Origin: Streptantibioticus ferralitis
GTDB taxonomy: Bacteria; Actinomycetota; Actinomycetes; Streptomycetales; Streptomycetaceae
Direction: 5' to 3'
Assembly (NCBI RefSeq): GCF_029223525.1
Contig: NZ_JARHTQ010000032.1
Coordinates: 1 to 64,000, forward strand
DNA: 64,000 nt
The position numbers and the translations under genes were made by a program. Shown piece after piece: positions 53,876 through 61,614 of the stretch (position 1 is the first letter of the stretch; the number at the start of each line of letters is the position of its first letter). A model generated the notes under the pieces. It did no database searches. It was given only the letters and a program-made list of their open reading frames with translations, and was not told the DNA's origin.

Positions 53876-55189
53876 ATGACGATGACGGGGGTCACGGAGC
53901 CGGACGTGCCGGGAGGCGGTGCGCCCGGTGGGCCGTGGTGGTGGGCCAGACGGCGCAGCCTGGTACTGGATGCGTCACTGGCCGTGGTGTCAGCGGTGGA
54001 GTGCGCGGCGGAAGGTGTCTCGTTCGCGCACAGCAGCGGGATTCCGGTCACGCTGGGCATGGGCTTCGGGTTCGTGGTCGGCGCCACGCTGCTGTTGCGG
54101 CGGCGCTGGCCGATCGCGGTGGTGCTGATCGCGCTGGCGGTCACCCCGGCGCAGATGGGCCTGGTGCTGGGGGTGGCCAGCCTGTACACGCTGGCCGCGT
54201 CCGATGTGCCGCGGCGGATCATCGCCTCGCTGGCGGTGATGACCGGGGCCGGGACGCTGATCGTGGCGTTCATCCAGACGCATCACGACGTCGTGCGCCA
54301 TGGCAGCAGCCCGAGCGCCAAGTGGGGCGTGGTGGCGATCACGGTGCTGGTGGCGGTTGGCCTGACCGCGCCGCCGGTGCTGCTCGGCCTGTACGTGGGG
54401 GCGCGGCGGCGGCTGGTGGAGACGCTGCGGGAGCGGGCCGACGGTCTGGAGCGGGAGCTGTCGCTGCTGGCGGAGAAGGCGGGGGAGCGGGCCGAGCGGG
54501 CCCGTATCGAGGAGCGGACCCGGATCGCCCGCGAGATGCATGACGTGGTCGCGCACCGGGTGAGTCTGATGGTGGTGCACGCCTCGGCGCTGCGGTCGGT
54601 GGTGCGGGACGATCCGGACCGTGCGGTGGGCAGCGCGGAGCTGCTCGGTGACATGGGCCGCCAGGCGTTGAACGAGTTGCGGCAGATGCTGGGCGTACTG
54701 CGTACCGAACCGGCGGCGGGCGGGGCGGCGCGCCCGGCGGAGCCCGTGGTGCGGCCGGTGCCGGCGGTGACCGAGCGGTCGGCGGAACCGGACGGTGACG
54801 GTCCGTACCTGGCGCAGCTCGGTGTGCTGGTGGAGCAGTCGCGGGCGGCCGGAATGGCGGTGTCGCTGTCGGAGGAGGGTGACCGGCGGCCGTTGGCGGC
54901 GCCGGTCGAGCGGACCGCGTACCGGGTGGTGCAGGAGGCGCTGACCAACGTCCACAAGCACGCGGTCGGCGCCACGACGCTGGTACGCGTCGCGTACCGC
55001 GCCGAGGAGATAGCCGTCCTGGTGGAGAACGGCCCGCCCGACGGCCAGCCGTCGGCCGGGCTGCCCAGTGGGGGCAATGGCCTGGTCGGCATGAAGGAGC
55101 GGGTGTCCGCCCTGGGCGGCGGTTTTGTGGCGGGACCCAGCCGCAGCGGCGGGTTCCGGGTCTCCGCGGTCATTCCGGCCCGGGTCTGA
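53876..55189 (+). CDS. Orphan sensor histidine kinase (HisKA_3 type)
   Basis: A 437-aa NarX-type kinase. Five hydrophobic segments cover residues about 25-165 with short loops, so the sensing is probably intramembrane. The dimerisation/phosphorylation helix carries [18 protein letters not shown] with phosphoacceptor His222, and the ATPase domain has the N-box [15 protein letters not shown] and G-box [13 protein letters not shown] 53876 has no ribosome site and follows TTTAGGCTGACAGGT closely, so the mRNA may be leaderless. No response regulator is encoded next to it, unlike most members of the family. ATG 53882 is an alternative start. Confidence 0.9.
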   Translation: MTMTGVTEPDVPGGGAPGGPWWWARRRSLVLDASLAVVSAVECAAEGVSFAHSSGIPVTLGMGFGFVVGATLLLRRRWPIAVVLIALAVTPAQMGLVLGVASLYTLAASDVPRRIIASLAVMTGAGTLIVAFIQTHHDVVRHGSSPSAKWGVVAITVLVAVGLTAPPVLLGLYVGARRRLVETLRERADGLERELSLLAEKAGERAERARIEERTRIAREMHDVVAHRVSLMVVHASALRSVVRDDPDRAVGSAELLGDMGRQALNELRQMLGVLRTEPAAGGAARPAEPVVRPVPAVTERSAEPDGDGPYLAQLGVLVEQSRAAGMAVSLSEEGDRRPLAAPVERTAYRVVQEALTNVHKHAVGATTLVRVAYRAEEIAVLVENGPPDGQPSAGLPSGGNGLVGMKERVSALGGGFVAGPSRSGGFRVSAVIPARV

Positions 55190-55259
55190 ACCCGGGTTCG
55201 CGTCCGACGGGAGACCGCCGGTCGATGTGGCCGTCCCGGGGGGCCTCCCCCGGGACGGT

Positions 55260-55778
55260 TCAGTATCCGCTCACCGAAAGCCGAATGGGCCGGGCCCCGG
55301 TGACCAGGCCGGCCGCGGCCTGGTCGAAGGTCTCGCCCAGGTACCAGTCGCCGGTGTGGTCGATGGCGTAGACCCGCCCCTGCGCGTCGATGGCCAGATG
55401 CGCCTGGCCGTCGGACTCGATCCCCAGCGGGCATACCTCGGTGTCCAGCGCGCGGCCGAGGTCCGCGAAGGTACGGGCGAGGTGCAGCCCGCGCAGCGGG
55501 TCGACGACCAGCCCGGTCGGCGCGACCTCGCGTCCCTTCCCCTTGTGCGCCGGGATCGCCAGTTCGCCGAATTCCGCCCAGACCTCGACGGCGGCCGGGA
55601 AGACGGCGTGCCGGTGGCCGCCGGGTGAGACGTACCCGCGCAGCTCGTCGGCCCATATCTCGGCCTGCTTTATGTCCCAGCGGCTCGGCTGCCAGCCCGC
55701 CGCCCGCAGGGCGGCGTCCACGGTGTCCGGGAAGCGGGGGGTCGTGCCGCCGTCGCCGTCCATCGAGGTGCTTTGCAC
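55260..55778 (-). CDS. SUKH-3-type immunity-like protein
   Basis: A 172-aa cytosolic protein. After a short tail the sequence LRAAGWQPSRWDIKQAEIWAD, FPAAVEVWAEFGELAIP and LGIESDGQAHLAIDAQGRVY, then DWYLGETFDQA matches the SUKH-3 branch of the SUKH (SMI1/KNR4-like) superfamily, which mostly comprises toxin-neutralising proteins. GTG 55778 is chosen because AAGGAG lies 8 nt upstream; GTG 55787 would overlap the previous stop by 4 nt. It is translationally close-coupled to the deaminase gene upstream, suggesting they work as a pair. Confidence 0.75.
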   Translation of the reverse strand: MQSTSMDGDGGTTPRFPDTVDAALRAAGWQPSRWDIKQAEIWADELRGYVSPGGHRHAVFPAAVEVWAEFGELAIPAHKGKGREVAPTGLVVDPLRGLHLARTFADLGRALDTEVCPLGIESDGQAHLAIDAQGRVYAIDHTGDWYLGETFDQAAAGLVTGARPIRLSVSGY

Positions 55779-55783
55779 CGGGG

Positions 55784-56329
55784 TCACTCCTTGTCCTGGG
55801 TCGGGTCGACGGCGCGTACCCCGAAGTGGGCGAGCAGCGGGGCGCAGGTGCGGCACGGCGAGGCGTACGCCCCGTGCTCCGGGTCGCCGTCCTCGCGGAT
55901 CCGGCGGGCGGTGAGCTTGCTGTGCTTGAGGGCCTTGCGGGCTTCGCTGTGGCTGAGCGGTCTGCGGGCGGCGCGGCCGCTGCGCCCGGCGGCGAGGGCG
56001 GTCAGGAACCGGGACAGCAGTACGGGTTCCGGACATCGCCCGGTGGTGCGGGTGCGCTGCGCGATGGGCAGCCCGGCGAGGAACGCGGCCACCAGCGGAT
56101 GGTGTTCCGGCGGGGTGTCGCCCTTGGCGCCGGTGCAGGTCAGGGTTTCGCCGCGGACGGACAGGGCGGCGGCGACGGCGGGGAGGATGCCGTCGCGCCG
56201 GTGCCGCAGCACCGGCGGCGGACCGAGCGGGCGGGTTCCGGTACCACCGCCGCTGCTCCAGCTGAGCCGCGGATCGGTGGATATCGCCTCCGCCGTCGCG
56301 CCGGTTCGCGATTGTTGTGTTGTCTGCAA
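55784..56329 (-). CDS. YwqJ-like putative nucleic acid/nucleotide deaminase
   Basis: A protein of about 181 aa. After 40 disordered residues (TDPRLSWSSGGG) the core reads VLRHRRDGILPAVAAALSV, CTGAKGDTPPEHHPLVAAFL, GRCPEPVLLSRFLTAL and GAYASPCRTCAPLLAHFGV. The C-terminal PCRTC matches the zinc PCxxC motif of the deaminase superfamily, and the family is known from polymorphic toxins (YwqJ-related). The start is uncertain: TTG 56329 follows GGGAGGG, and the frame stays open upstream. No secretion signal is seen. It is followed directly by the SUKH-3 gene. Confidence 0.7.
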   Translation of the reverse strand: MQTTQQSRTGATAEAISTDPRLSWSSGGGTGTRPLGPPPVLRHRRDGILPAVAAALSVRGETLTCTGAKGDTPPEHHPLVAAFLAGLPIAQRTRTTGRCPEPVLLSRFLTALAAGRSGRAARRPLSHSEARKALKHSKLTARRIREDGDPEHGAYASPCRTCAPLLAHFGVRAVDPTQDKE

Positions 56330-56631
56330 GACCGTGCTTCCCTCCCGTGCATCCCCCGTTGAGAGGGCCAGCCTGCCAAATGTGCCTGTTGGTACGGAAG
56401 GCGGGCGTAAATACGGGAGATTCGTCACGTGACGGTGACGGGATTGTGGGGACGGTGACTGGGTTATGACGGTTTTCCATCCCAACCTGCCGCAACGCTC
56501 CCTCAACGCCACTGCCGTGACACGTCGTTGGCCGGGGCGTGACGTCCCGGCAGCGCAGGTGCCGGATCCGGGGTGTTGCCACACCCCATAGGCTGTGCTG
56601 CAAGCGACAGATCCATCAGGGGGCATCCGCC
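56330..56631. promoter_or_regulatory. Divergent control region of the SUKH/deaminase locus
   Basis: This 302-bp gap separates the leftward deaminase pair from the rightward WHH-SUKH pair. It contains the perfect 12-bp palindrome CGTCACGTGACG (56423-56434), followed by repeated GTGACGG, GACGGTGAC and TATGACGG. A shared regulator could act on both directions. Confidence 0.45.
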
Positions 56632-57804
56632 ATGACGACAGGTCGGCTCGGGGCGACGGCCGCCCCGCCGAACGCTGCCTATGCCGGGCAGGTCGTGCAC
56701 TTCCCGGACCCGATCCGGGCCGCCCGCTACCCGCAGGGCGTGTGGGTGGACGAACACGGCTATCCGGACTTCTCGCCTTATGCGCGAGCCGCCGCCGAGA
56801 TCGCCGAGCCCCCGGAGGGCTTCGGCGTCGACGAACTCCGGCTCACCGACTACGTATCGGCGAACGCCGCACTCCACCACGCGGGCCACGAGCTGTTCAC
56901 CCGCCCGTCGCCCACCACCACCCTCAACGGAGGCCCTGCGGGCCGCGGCGCCAATTCCGCGTCGCCCACCACCACCCTCAACGGAGGCCCTGCGGGCCGC
57001 GGCGCCAATTCCGCGTCGCCCACCACCACCCTCAACGGAGGCCCTGCGGGCCGCGGCGCCTATTCCGCGTCGCCGGTCGCCACCCCGCACGGCTGGACCT
57101 GGCACCACGTCGTCGGCAGCCGCCGAATGGAGCTGGTGCCGGTGGAGGTCAAGGCGCTGCTGCGGCACCACGGCGGGCTGGCGACGGCCGCGGCCGACCA
57201 GGACAAGCGCGGCACACGCCCGTTGCAGGAGACCCGGCCGGTGCACTTCGCGGTGTCAGAAGACGTCGACGCCGGCGAACCCGAGTCCGTGTTCGCAGCC
57301 CTCGGCGAGCGGCGGCTGCGCGAGGTCGAGGAGGACCTCGGCTACCGGCTGCCGGGTGCGTACCGCGGCTTCCTGAAGGCATCGGGCGGTCGCCCGGCGG
57401 TCGGCGTCGCGCTCGATCCCGACCTCGGACTCCTGATCGACCAGCCGTTCTTCGCGGTACGGGACGAAGCGGCCACCGATGACCTGCGGTACGCCAACAA
57501 GTGCCTGCGCGACCACCTCACCAAGGACTACCTGGGCATCGGATATGTGCAGGGCGGTCTGCTGGCGGTGAAGGTCAAGGGCGAGCGGATCGGCACGGTG
57601 TGGTTCTGTCCGTACGACGACGCGCGCGACACGAACGACTACTGGGACTCGCCGCAGCAGAGGGTCGGTTCGCTACTGCTGCCGTGCGGTGATGATTTCG
57701 ACGCGTTCCTGCTGCGACTCGCGGGCAATCCGCCGGAGTTGGAAACCGTGGCGAACCTGATGGTGGACGGCGGCTTCGCGCAGGCCGTCCCGGTGGAGGA
57801 GTGA
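56632..57804 (+). CDS. WHH-type nuclease domain fused to a SUKH-1 (SMI1/KNR4) domain, with 54-bp repeats
   Basis: A 390-aa protein. Residues 1-91 are a conserved leader (FPDPIRAARYPQGVW, PDFSPYARAAAEIAEPPEGF). Residues 92-145 are encoded by three 54-bp repeats ([18 protein letters not shown]). Then ATPHGWTWHHVVGSRRMEL, with RHHGG about 20 residues on, matches the WHH/HNH nuclease-toxin motif. Residues 205-380 are a SUKH-1 domain (VEEDLGYRLPGAYRGFLKASGG, VWFCPYDD, CGDDFDAFL). Homologues I remember run from the leader into TPHGWTWHH with only a few residues between. ATG 56632 has GGGGG upstream. Ten bases separate it from the next gene. Toxin-type and immunity-type domains in one chain imply a self-restrained or repurposed nuclease. 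Confidence 0.82.
   Translation: MTTGRLGATAAPPNAAYAGQVVHFPDPIRAARYPQGVWVDEHGYPDFSPYARAAAEIAEPPEGFGVDELRLTDYVSANAALHHAGHELFTRPSPTTTLNGGPAGRGANSASPTTTLNGGPAGRGANSASPTTTLNGGPAGRGAYSASPVATPHGWTWHHVVGSRRMELVPVEVKALLRHHGGLATAAADQDKRGTRPLQETRPVHFAVSEDVDAGEPESVFAALGERRLREVEEDLGYRLPGAYRGFLKASGGRPAVGVALDPDLGLLIDQPFFAVRDEAATDDLRYANKCLRDHLTKDYLGIGYVQGGLLAVKVKGERIGTVWFCPYDDARDTNDYWDSPQQRVGSLLLPCGDDFDAFLLRLAGNPPELETVANLMVDGGFAQAVPVEE
56904..57065 (+). repeat. Three tandem 54-bp ORF-tolerant repeats inside the WHH-SUKH gene
   Basis: Copies start at 56904, 56958 and 57012. They are almost identical: (G)TCGCCCACCACCACC, CTCAACGGA, the stem-loop GGCCC-TGC-GGGCC, then GCGGCGCC and AATTCCGC. The near identity suggests recent tandem duplication. 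The frame read is S-P-T-T-T-L-N-G, as in galE. Confidence 0.95.
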
Positions 57805-57813
57805 GTCGGCCCA

Positions 57814-60405
57814 GTGGTTACTTTCACGCAGGCGCGCGAGCGCGCCGAGGCCTGGGTCAACGGTGACGTACCGGCGTACGAACGCCGTGAGGTGCGGGTC
57901 CGGGAGTTCGACCTCGGTTACGTCGTCTGGGCGGAGGACCGCGAGGACGGCCCGACGTCGGACGGTGCCCGGTCGCGGCTGGTCATCGCCCGCGAGGACG
58001 GCCGCACCACGCTGTGGCCCGCGCTGCCGGTGGACGAGGTGATCCAGCAGTACGCGCTCGCGTACGGGACCGCCGAGGAGCCGGAGCCCGAAGCGGTGGC
58101 CGAGCCGCCGAAGCGGCTTGACCTGGAGGCGACTTCGTTCCTGCTGAGCCCGCCGCAGTGGCTCCAGGACGCGGCCGACAAGCTGGGCATTCCCGATCAG
58201 CGCCGGTCGTCCGGGCGCACCGGACAGGGCGCGGCCGCTTCGCCGGCGGAGGCGGCCTCGACCGCGTCCGCCGCGGCCGCCGATACCGACTCGGCCGCCT
58301 CGTCGGCGAGTTCGGCTCCGCAGGCCGCGGCAGCCGCCGGTCCGGGGGACACGGGCTCGGTCACGGCCACCGGATCGACCAGCGCGTCGTCGGCCACCCC
58401 GTGGGCGGATGCCAACGCCGACTCGGGCGCGGCCTCCGCGGCGGCGTCCGTAGCGCCGCCCGCGACCGTTTTCGCGCCGCCGATCAGCGGCTCGGACGGT
58501 CTGGACACTCCGCCGCCGGGTGCCCGTGCGGACGCCAAGACCGAACTGCTGCCGAGCGGCAGCGCGTTGCCGCCGACCCGGATCGCGCCCGCGCTCGACG
58601 ATGCGGCCTCCGGCGGCCCGGCGACGCCCCCGCCGCCCGCCACCAGCACCCCGCCGCCGGGCTGGAACGCCCCGGGCGGCCAGGCCACCCCGCATCTTCC
58701 GCCGCCCACCGGGCCCGCGGTGCACGCCACCCCGCCGCCCGGCTGGCTCACCCCGGGGGACATCGCGGACGCCGAGACGTCCAAGGCGATGCCCCGCGGT
58801 AAGACGCCGCCGCCCGCCCCCGCGGCCGGTGGCTACATCCCGACCCAGCTCATGCCGTCGTTGGACGCCGACGGCCCGAAGCCGCCGGGCGCCCCGACAC
58901 CTCCGGGTGCCCCGATGCCGCCCCCGGGTGCGGGCGGCGGCAACCATGCCGCCGCGACGATGCTCGCCACGCCGTCCGACCCGCTGGGCGGCCCCGGTGG
59001 TCCCGGCACTCCGCCGCCTCCGCCGCCTCCGCCGCCGCCGGGAGTCGCCGGTGCCGCCGGGCGTCCCGGCGGCGCGGCCACTGCGCCGCCCGCCGCGCCT
59101 GGCGTGCCGGGTATGCCCCCGCCGCCTCCGGGCGCGGGGGGCGGTGCGCATGCGGCGGCCACCATGCTCGCCAGCGGTCCCGGCGGGCCCGGTATGCCCC
59201 CGCCGCCTCCCGGCGGCCATGCGCCGGGGGGGCCGGGCATGCCCCCGCCGCCGGGTGCGGGGGGCGGTAGCCATGCCGCCGCGACGATGCTCGCCGCGCC
59301 CTCGGGCCCGCCCGGTGCACAGGGCGGTCCCGGCATGCCTCCGCCGCCGCCCCCGCCGCCCGGTGCGGCCCACGGGGCTGCCGGGGGCGGCTACGGCTTC
59401 CCGCAGCCGCCGCAGGGTGTGCCGGTCGTCGGACCCGGCTACATGGCCGTACTGCGCTACCGCGCCACAGACGGTTCCGAGCAGCAGATCATCCGCCGCT
59501 CCGCGCCCGGCACGCCGCACCCCGAGTGGCAGATACTGCACGAGCTGCGGTCGTTGAACGTTCCGCCGCAGCAAGTGCTGGAACTCCACACCGAGTTGGA
59601 GTCCTGCGAACTACCCGGCGGCTACTGCGCCCGGATGATCCGCGAGACCTGGCCGCAGGTACGGATCAGCCACACCGCGCCGTACGGCCGCGACCACGCC
59701 TCGCGCCAGCAGGGCGTGCAGCATCTGCTCACCCACCAGGGCGAGTTGGCGCAGGTCGCGGACGGTCCGGCGCGCCCGCGTCCGCAGCGTGTGCCGTTGC
59801 CCGACCCGCAGCAGGTGCAGCGCGTTCCACCGGTTCCGCTCGACGCCATCGGGCAGGAACTGGCGCAGGCGTTCGGCCCGCAGGGCGTGTTCCGTTTCGA
59901 TCAGCGGGCGGTGGCCCGCCAGGGTGTCCCCGACATCGTGGCGCAGACGCTGGTCTGGGCCGGTCTGCCGACCGACTTCGGGCCGTTCTTCTGGGCGCAG
60001 GCGCAGCCCGGGCGCCCGGTGCCGACGCTCGCCGAGGTCGCCGCGGAACGCGGTGTGCAGGCGGCGCCGGACGCGGCGTCGTACCTGGTCATGGGCAATG
60101 ACTTCGGCAGGCAGCTGTGCGTGCAGTACGGAACCGCGTACATCATGGCCGTACCGCTGGAGGCGGCGCCCGGTGCGCAGTCCAGCCCGGCGCAGTTCGT
60201 CAACTCCAGCCTGCCGGAGTTCGCCCGCTGCCTGGCGCTGCTGGGCCGAATGTGGCGGCTGCGGCTCGGCCTCACGCCCGACCAGGCGGGTCGCTGGACG
60301 GTCGACTTCCAGTCGCAGCTCGCCGCGCTCGACCCGGCGGCGCTGGCCTCGCCGGACCACTGGTGGGCGGTGCTGCTCGAGCAGATGTGGGACGGACTGC
60401 TGTAG
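57814..60405 (+). CDS. Imm35-like / deaminase / SUKH-4 three-domain protein
   Basis: An 863-aa protein. Residues 1-90 resemble the YrhB/Imm35 fold (FTQARERAEAWVNGD, YVVWAEDRE). Residues about 125-545 are an Ala- then Pro/Gly-rich linker with repeated modules GAGGGxHAAATMLA. The deaminase-like domain (about 550-650) has HPEWQILHELRSL (HxE) and LESCELPGGYCARMI, a C-x6-C variant of the zinc PCxxC motif. The C-terminal 200 residues (FGPQGVFRFDQRAVARQGVP, CVQYGTAYIMAVP) are SUKH-4-like. GTG 57814 starts 10 nt after the WHH-SUKH gene, so they are cotranscribed. One chain carries an effector-type domain between two immunity-type domains. The biological role is unknown. Confidence 0.8.
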   Translation: MVTFTQARERAEAWVNGDVPAYERREVRVREFDLGYVVWAEDREDGPTSDGARSRLVIAREDGRTTLWPALPVDEVIQQYALAYGTAEEPEPEAVAEPPKRLDLEATSFLLSPPQWLQDAADKLGIPDQRRSSGRTGQGAAASPAEAASTASAAAADTDSAASSASSAPQAAAAAGPGDTGSVTATGSTSASSATPWADANADSGAASAAASVAPPATVFAPPISGSDGLDTPPPGARADAKTELLPSGSALPPTRIAPALDDAASGGPATPPPPATSTPPPGWNAPGGQATPHLPPPTGPAVHATPPPGWLTPGDIADAETSKAMPRGKTPPPAPAAGGYIPTQLMPSLDADGPKPPGAPTPPGAPMPPPGAGGGNHAAATMLATPSDPLGGPGGPGTPPPPPPPPPPGVAGAAGRPGGAATAPPAAPGVPGMPPPPPGAGGGAHAAATMLASGPGGPGMPPPPPGGHAPGGPGMPPPPGAGGGSHAAATMLAAPSGPPGAQGGPGMPPPPPPPPGAAHGAAGGGYGFPQPPQGVPVVGPGYMAVLRYRATDGSEQQIIRRSAPGTPHPEWQILHELRSLNVPPQQVLELHTELESCELPGGYCARMIRETWPQVRISHTAPYGRDHASRQQGVQHLLTHQGELAQVADGPARPRPQRVPLPDPQQVQRVPPVPLDAIGQELAQAFGPQGVFRFDQRAVARQGVPDIVAQTLVWAGLPTDFGPFFWAQAQPGRPVPTLAEVAAERGVQAAPDAASYLVMGNDFGRQLCVQYGTAYIMAVPLEAAPGAQSSPAQFVNSSLPEFARCLALLGRMWRLRLGLTPDQAGRWTVDFQSQLAALDPAALASPDHWWAVLLEQMWDGLL

Positions 60406-60428
60406 CGGTCCGCGATCCAACGCGAAAA

Positions 60429-60468
60429 GGCGCGCCCCGTCGATCCCGGCGGGGCGCGCCGCTGTTTT
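60429..60468 (+). terminator. Rho-independent terminator after the SUKH-4 gene
   Basis: GGCGCGCCCCG (60429-60439) pairs perfectly with CGGGGCGCGCC (60450-60460), followed by GCTGTTTT. It starts 24 nt after the stop at 60405. Confidence 0.88.
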
Positions 60469-60650
60469 CCGCCGCGGGACGGCGCGGACGGCGCGCGGGC
60501 GCGCTCCGGCGCGATACCGCGACCCCGAGATGGGGCGGTTCGGGCGCGTCGTGACGCAGGCTGGGTAGAGGGTCAGCGGAGTGTTGCGGCATGAATATTT
60601 CGCCCAAATCATGAAAGATAGGGCGGGTTAGCAGAGACAAGGGGCTGAGC

Positions 60651-61556
60651 ATGGTGATGTCGATGACCCCCGAGGGCTTCAGCACCGCCGCACGGGGCCG
60701 CGGCTACCGGGTCGAGCAGGTCGATGCCTTCCTCGCCGCCCTGTCAGCGGAACGCGACGCGGCCTGGGAGCGCGCCGCGCGCCTGACGGTTCTCGCCAAC
60801 GAGATGGACGCCGAGGCCACCGGCCTGCGGGCGGCCATCGAGGCGCTCGGTCCGGTGACGTACGAGGCCCTCGGCGCGGGCGCGCAACGGCTGCTGCGGA
60901 CGGTCGAGGAGGAGGCCGCGGACGTACGGGACCGGGCGGAGGCCGAGGCCCGGCGCTCGTACGAGGCGGCGGAGCGGGCCGGGCAGGAGCTGAGAGAGCA
61001 GGCGGTCGCGGAGGCGCGGCAGCGCGGAGCCACCGCCGAGGAAGCCGCCGAGGGCGTGTGCGCCGCGGCCGAGCACTACGCCGCGCAGGTGCGCGGCGCG
61101 GCGGCGCAGGAGGCCGCCCGGACCCGCGAGGAGGCCGAACGCGCCCTCGACGGCGTCCGGCAGGACGTCGCGCGTACCGTCGCCGAGCACGAGAAGGAGC
61201 AGCGCCAGCGGCTGGCGGAGATGGGGAGCCAGCTCGCCGAGCGCGAGGCGGCGGTGGACGGCTACCTCACCGACCTCGCCGACCGGGCGGAGCGGCTGCT
61301 CGCCGACGCACAACACGCCCACGCCGACGCGGAGGAGACGGCCGCCCGCCGTGCGGCCGACGCGGACGCCGAGGCCGCGGCGATCGTCGCCCAGGCACAG
61401 GCGATGGCCGAACGCGTCGCCCGCGACAGCGAACGCGAACTGCGCGAGCACGAGGTGCGCCGCGATGAGATCAGCTCCCATCTGACCCACGTCCGCACCA
61501 GCCTGGCCACCCTCACCGGCCGCCCGCTGCCCGACCAGACCCCCGACCGCCCCTAG
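60651..61556 (+). CDS. DivIVA-like coiled-coil protein
   Basis: A 301-aa cytosolic protein. The N-terminal GFSTAARGRGYRVEQVDAFLAAL matches the DivIVA lipid-binding domain entry, and residues 60-285 are an almost unbroken Ala/Glu/Arg coiled coil (ERALDGVRQDVARTVAEHEK, EETAARRAADADAEAAAI). Proteins of this design in Streptomyces (Scy/FilP-like, cellulose-binding-protein-like) scaffold polar growth. ATG 60651 has AAGGGG 6 nt upstream; ATG 60660 is another in-frame possibility. Terminators stand on both sides, so it is monocistronic. Confidence 0.82.
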   Translation: MVMSMTPEGFSTAARGRGYRVEQVDAFLAALSAERDAAWERAARLTVLANEMDAEATGLRAAIEALGPVTYEALGAGAQRLLRTVEEEAADVRDRAEAEARRSYEAAERAGQELREQAVAEARQRGATAEEAAEGVCAAAEHYAAQVRGAAAQEAARTREEAERALDGVRQDVARTVAEHEKEQRQRLAEMGSQLAEREAAVDGYLTDLADRAERLLADAQHAHADAEETAARRAADADAEAAAIVAQAQAMAERVARDSERELREHEVRRDEISSHLTHVRTSLATLTGRPLPDQTPDRP

Positions 61557-61581
61557 CGCCCCTGGCCTGGGCCCCCCGACC

Positions 61582-61614
61582 CGCACCCCCCGTACTTCTC
61601 GGACGGGGGGTGCG
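61582..61614 (+). terminator. Terminator after the DivIVA-like gene
   Basis: CGCACCCCCCGT (61582-61593) pairs perfectly with ACGGGGGGTGCG (61603-61614) over a 9-nt loop, followed by CTCTGTGT. Confidence 0.75.

Noticed and set aside
38956-57065. CRISPR array explanation for the tandem repeats
   Set aside because: Units are contiguous without variable spacers, lie inside translated genes, and no cas gene is present.
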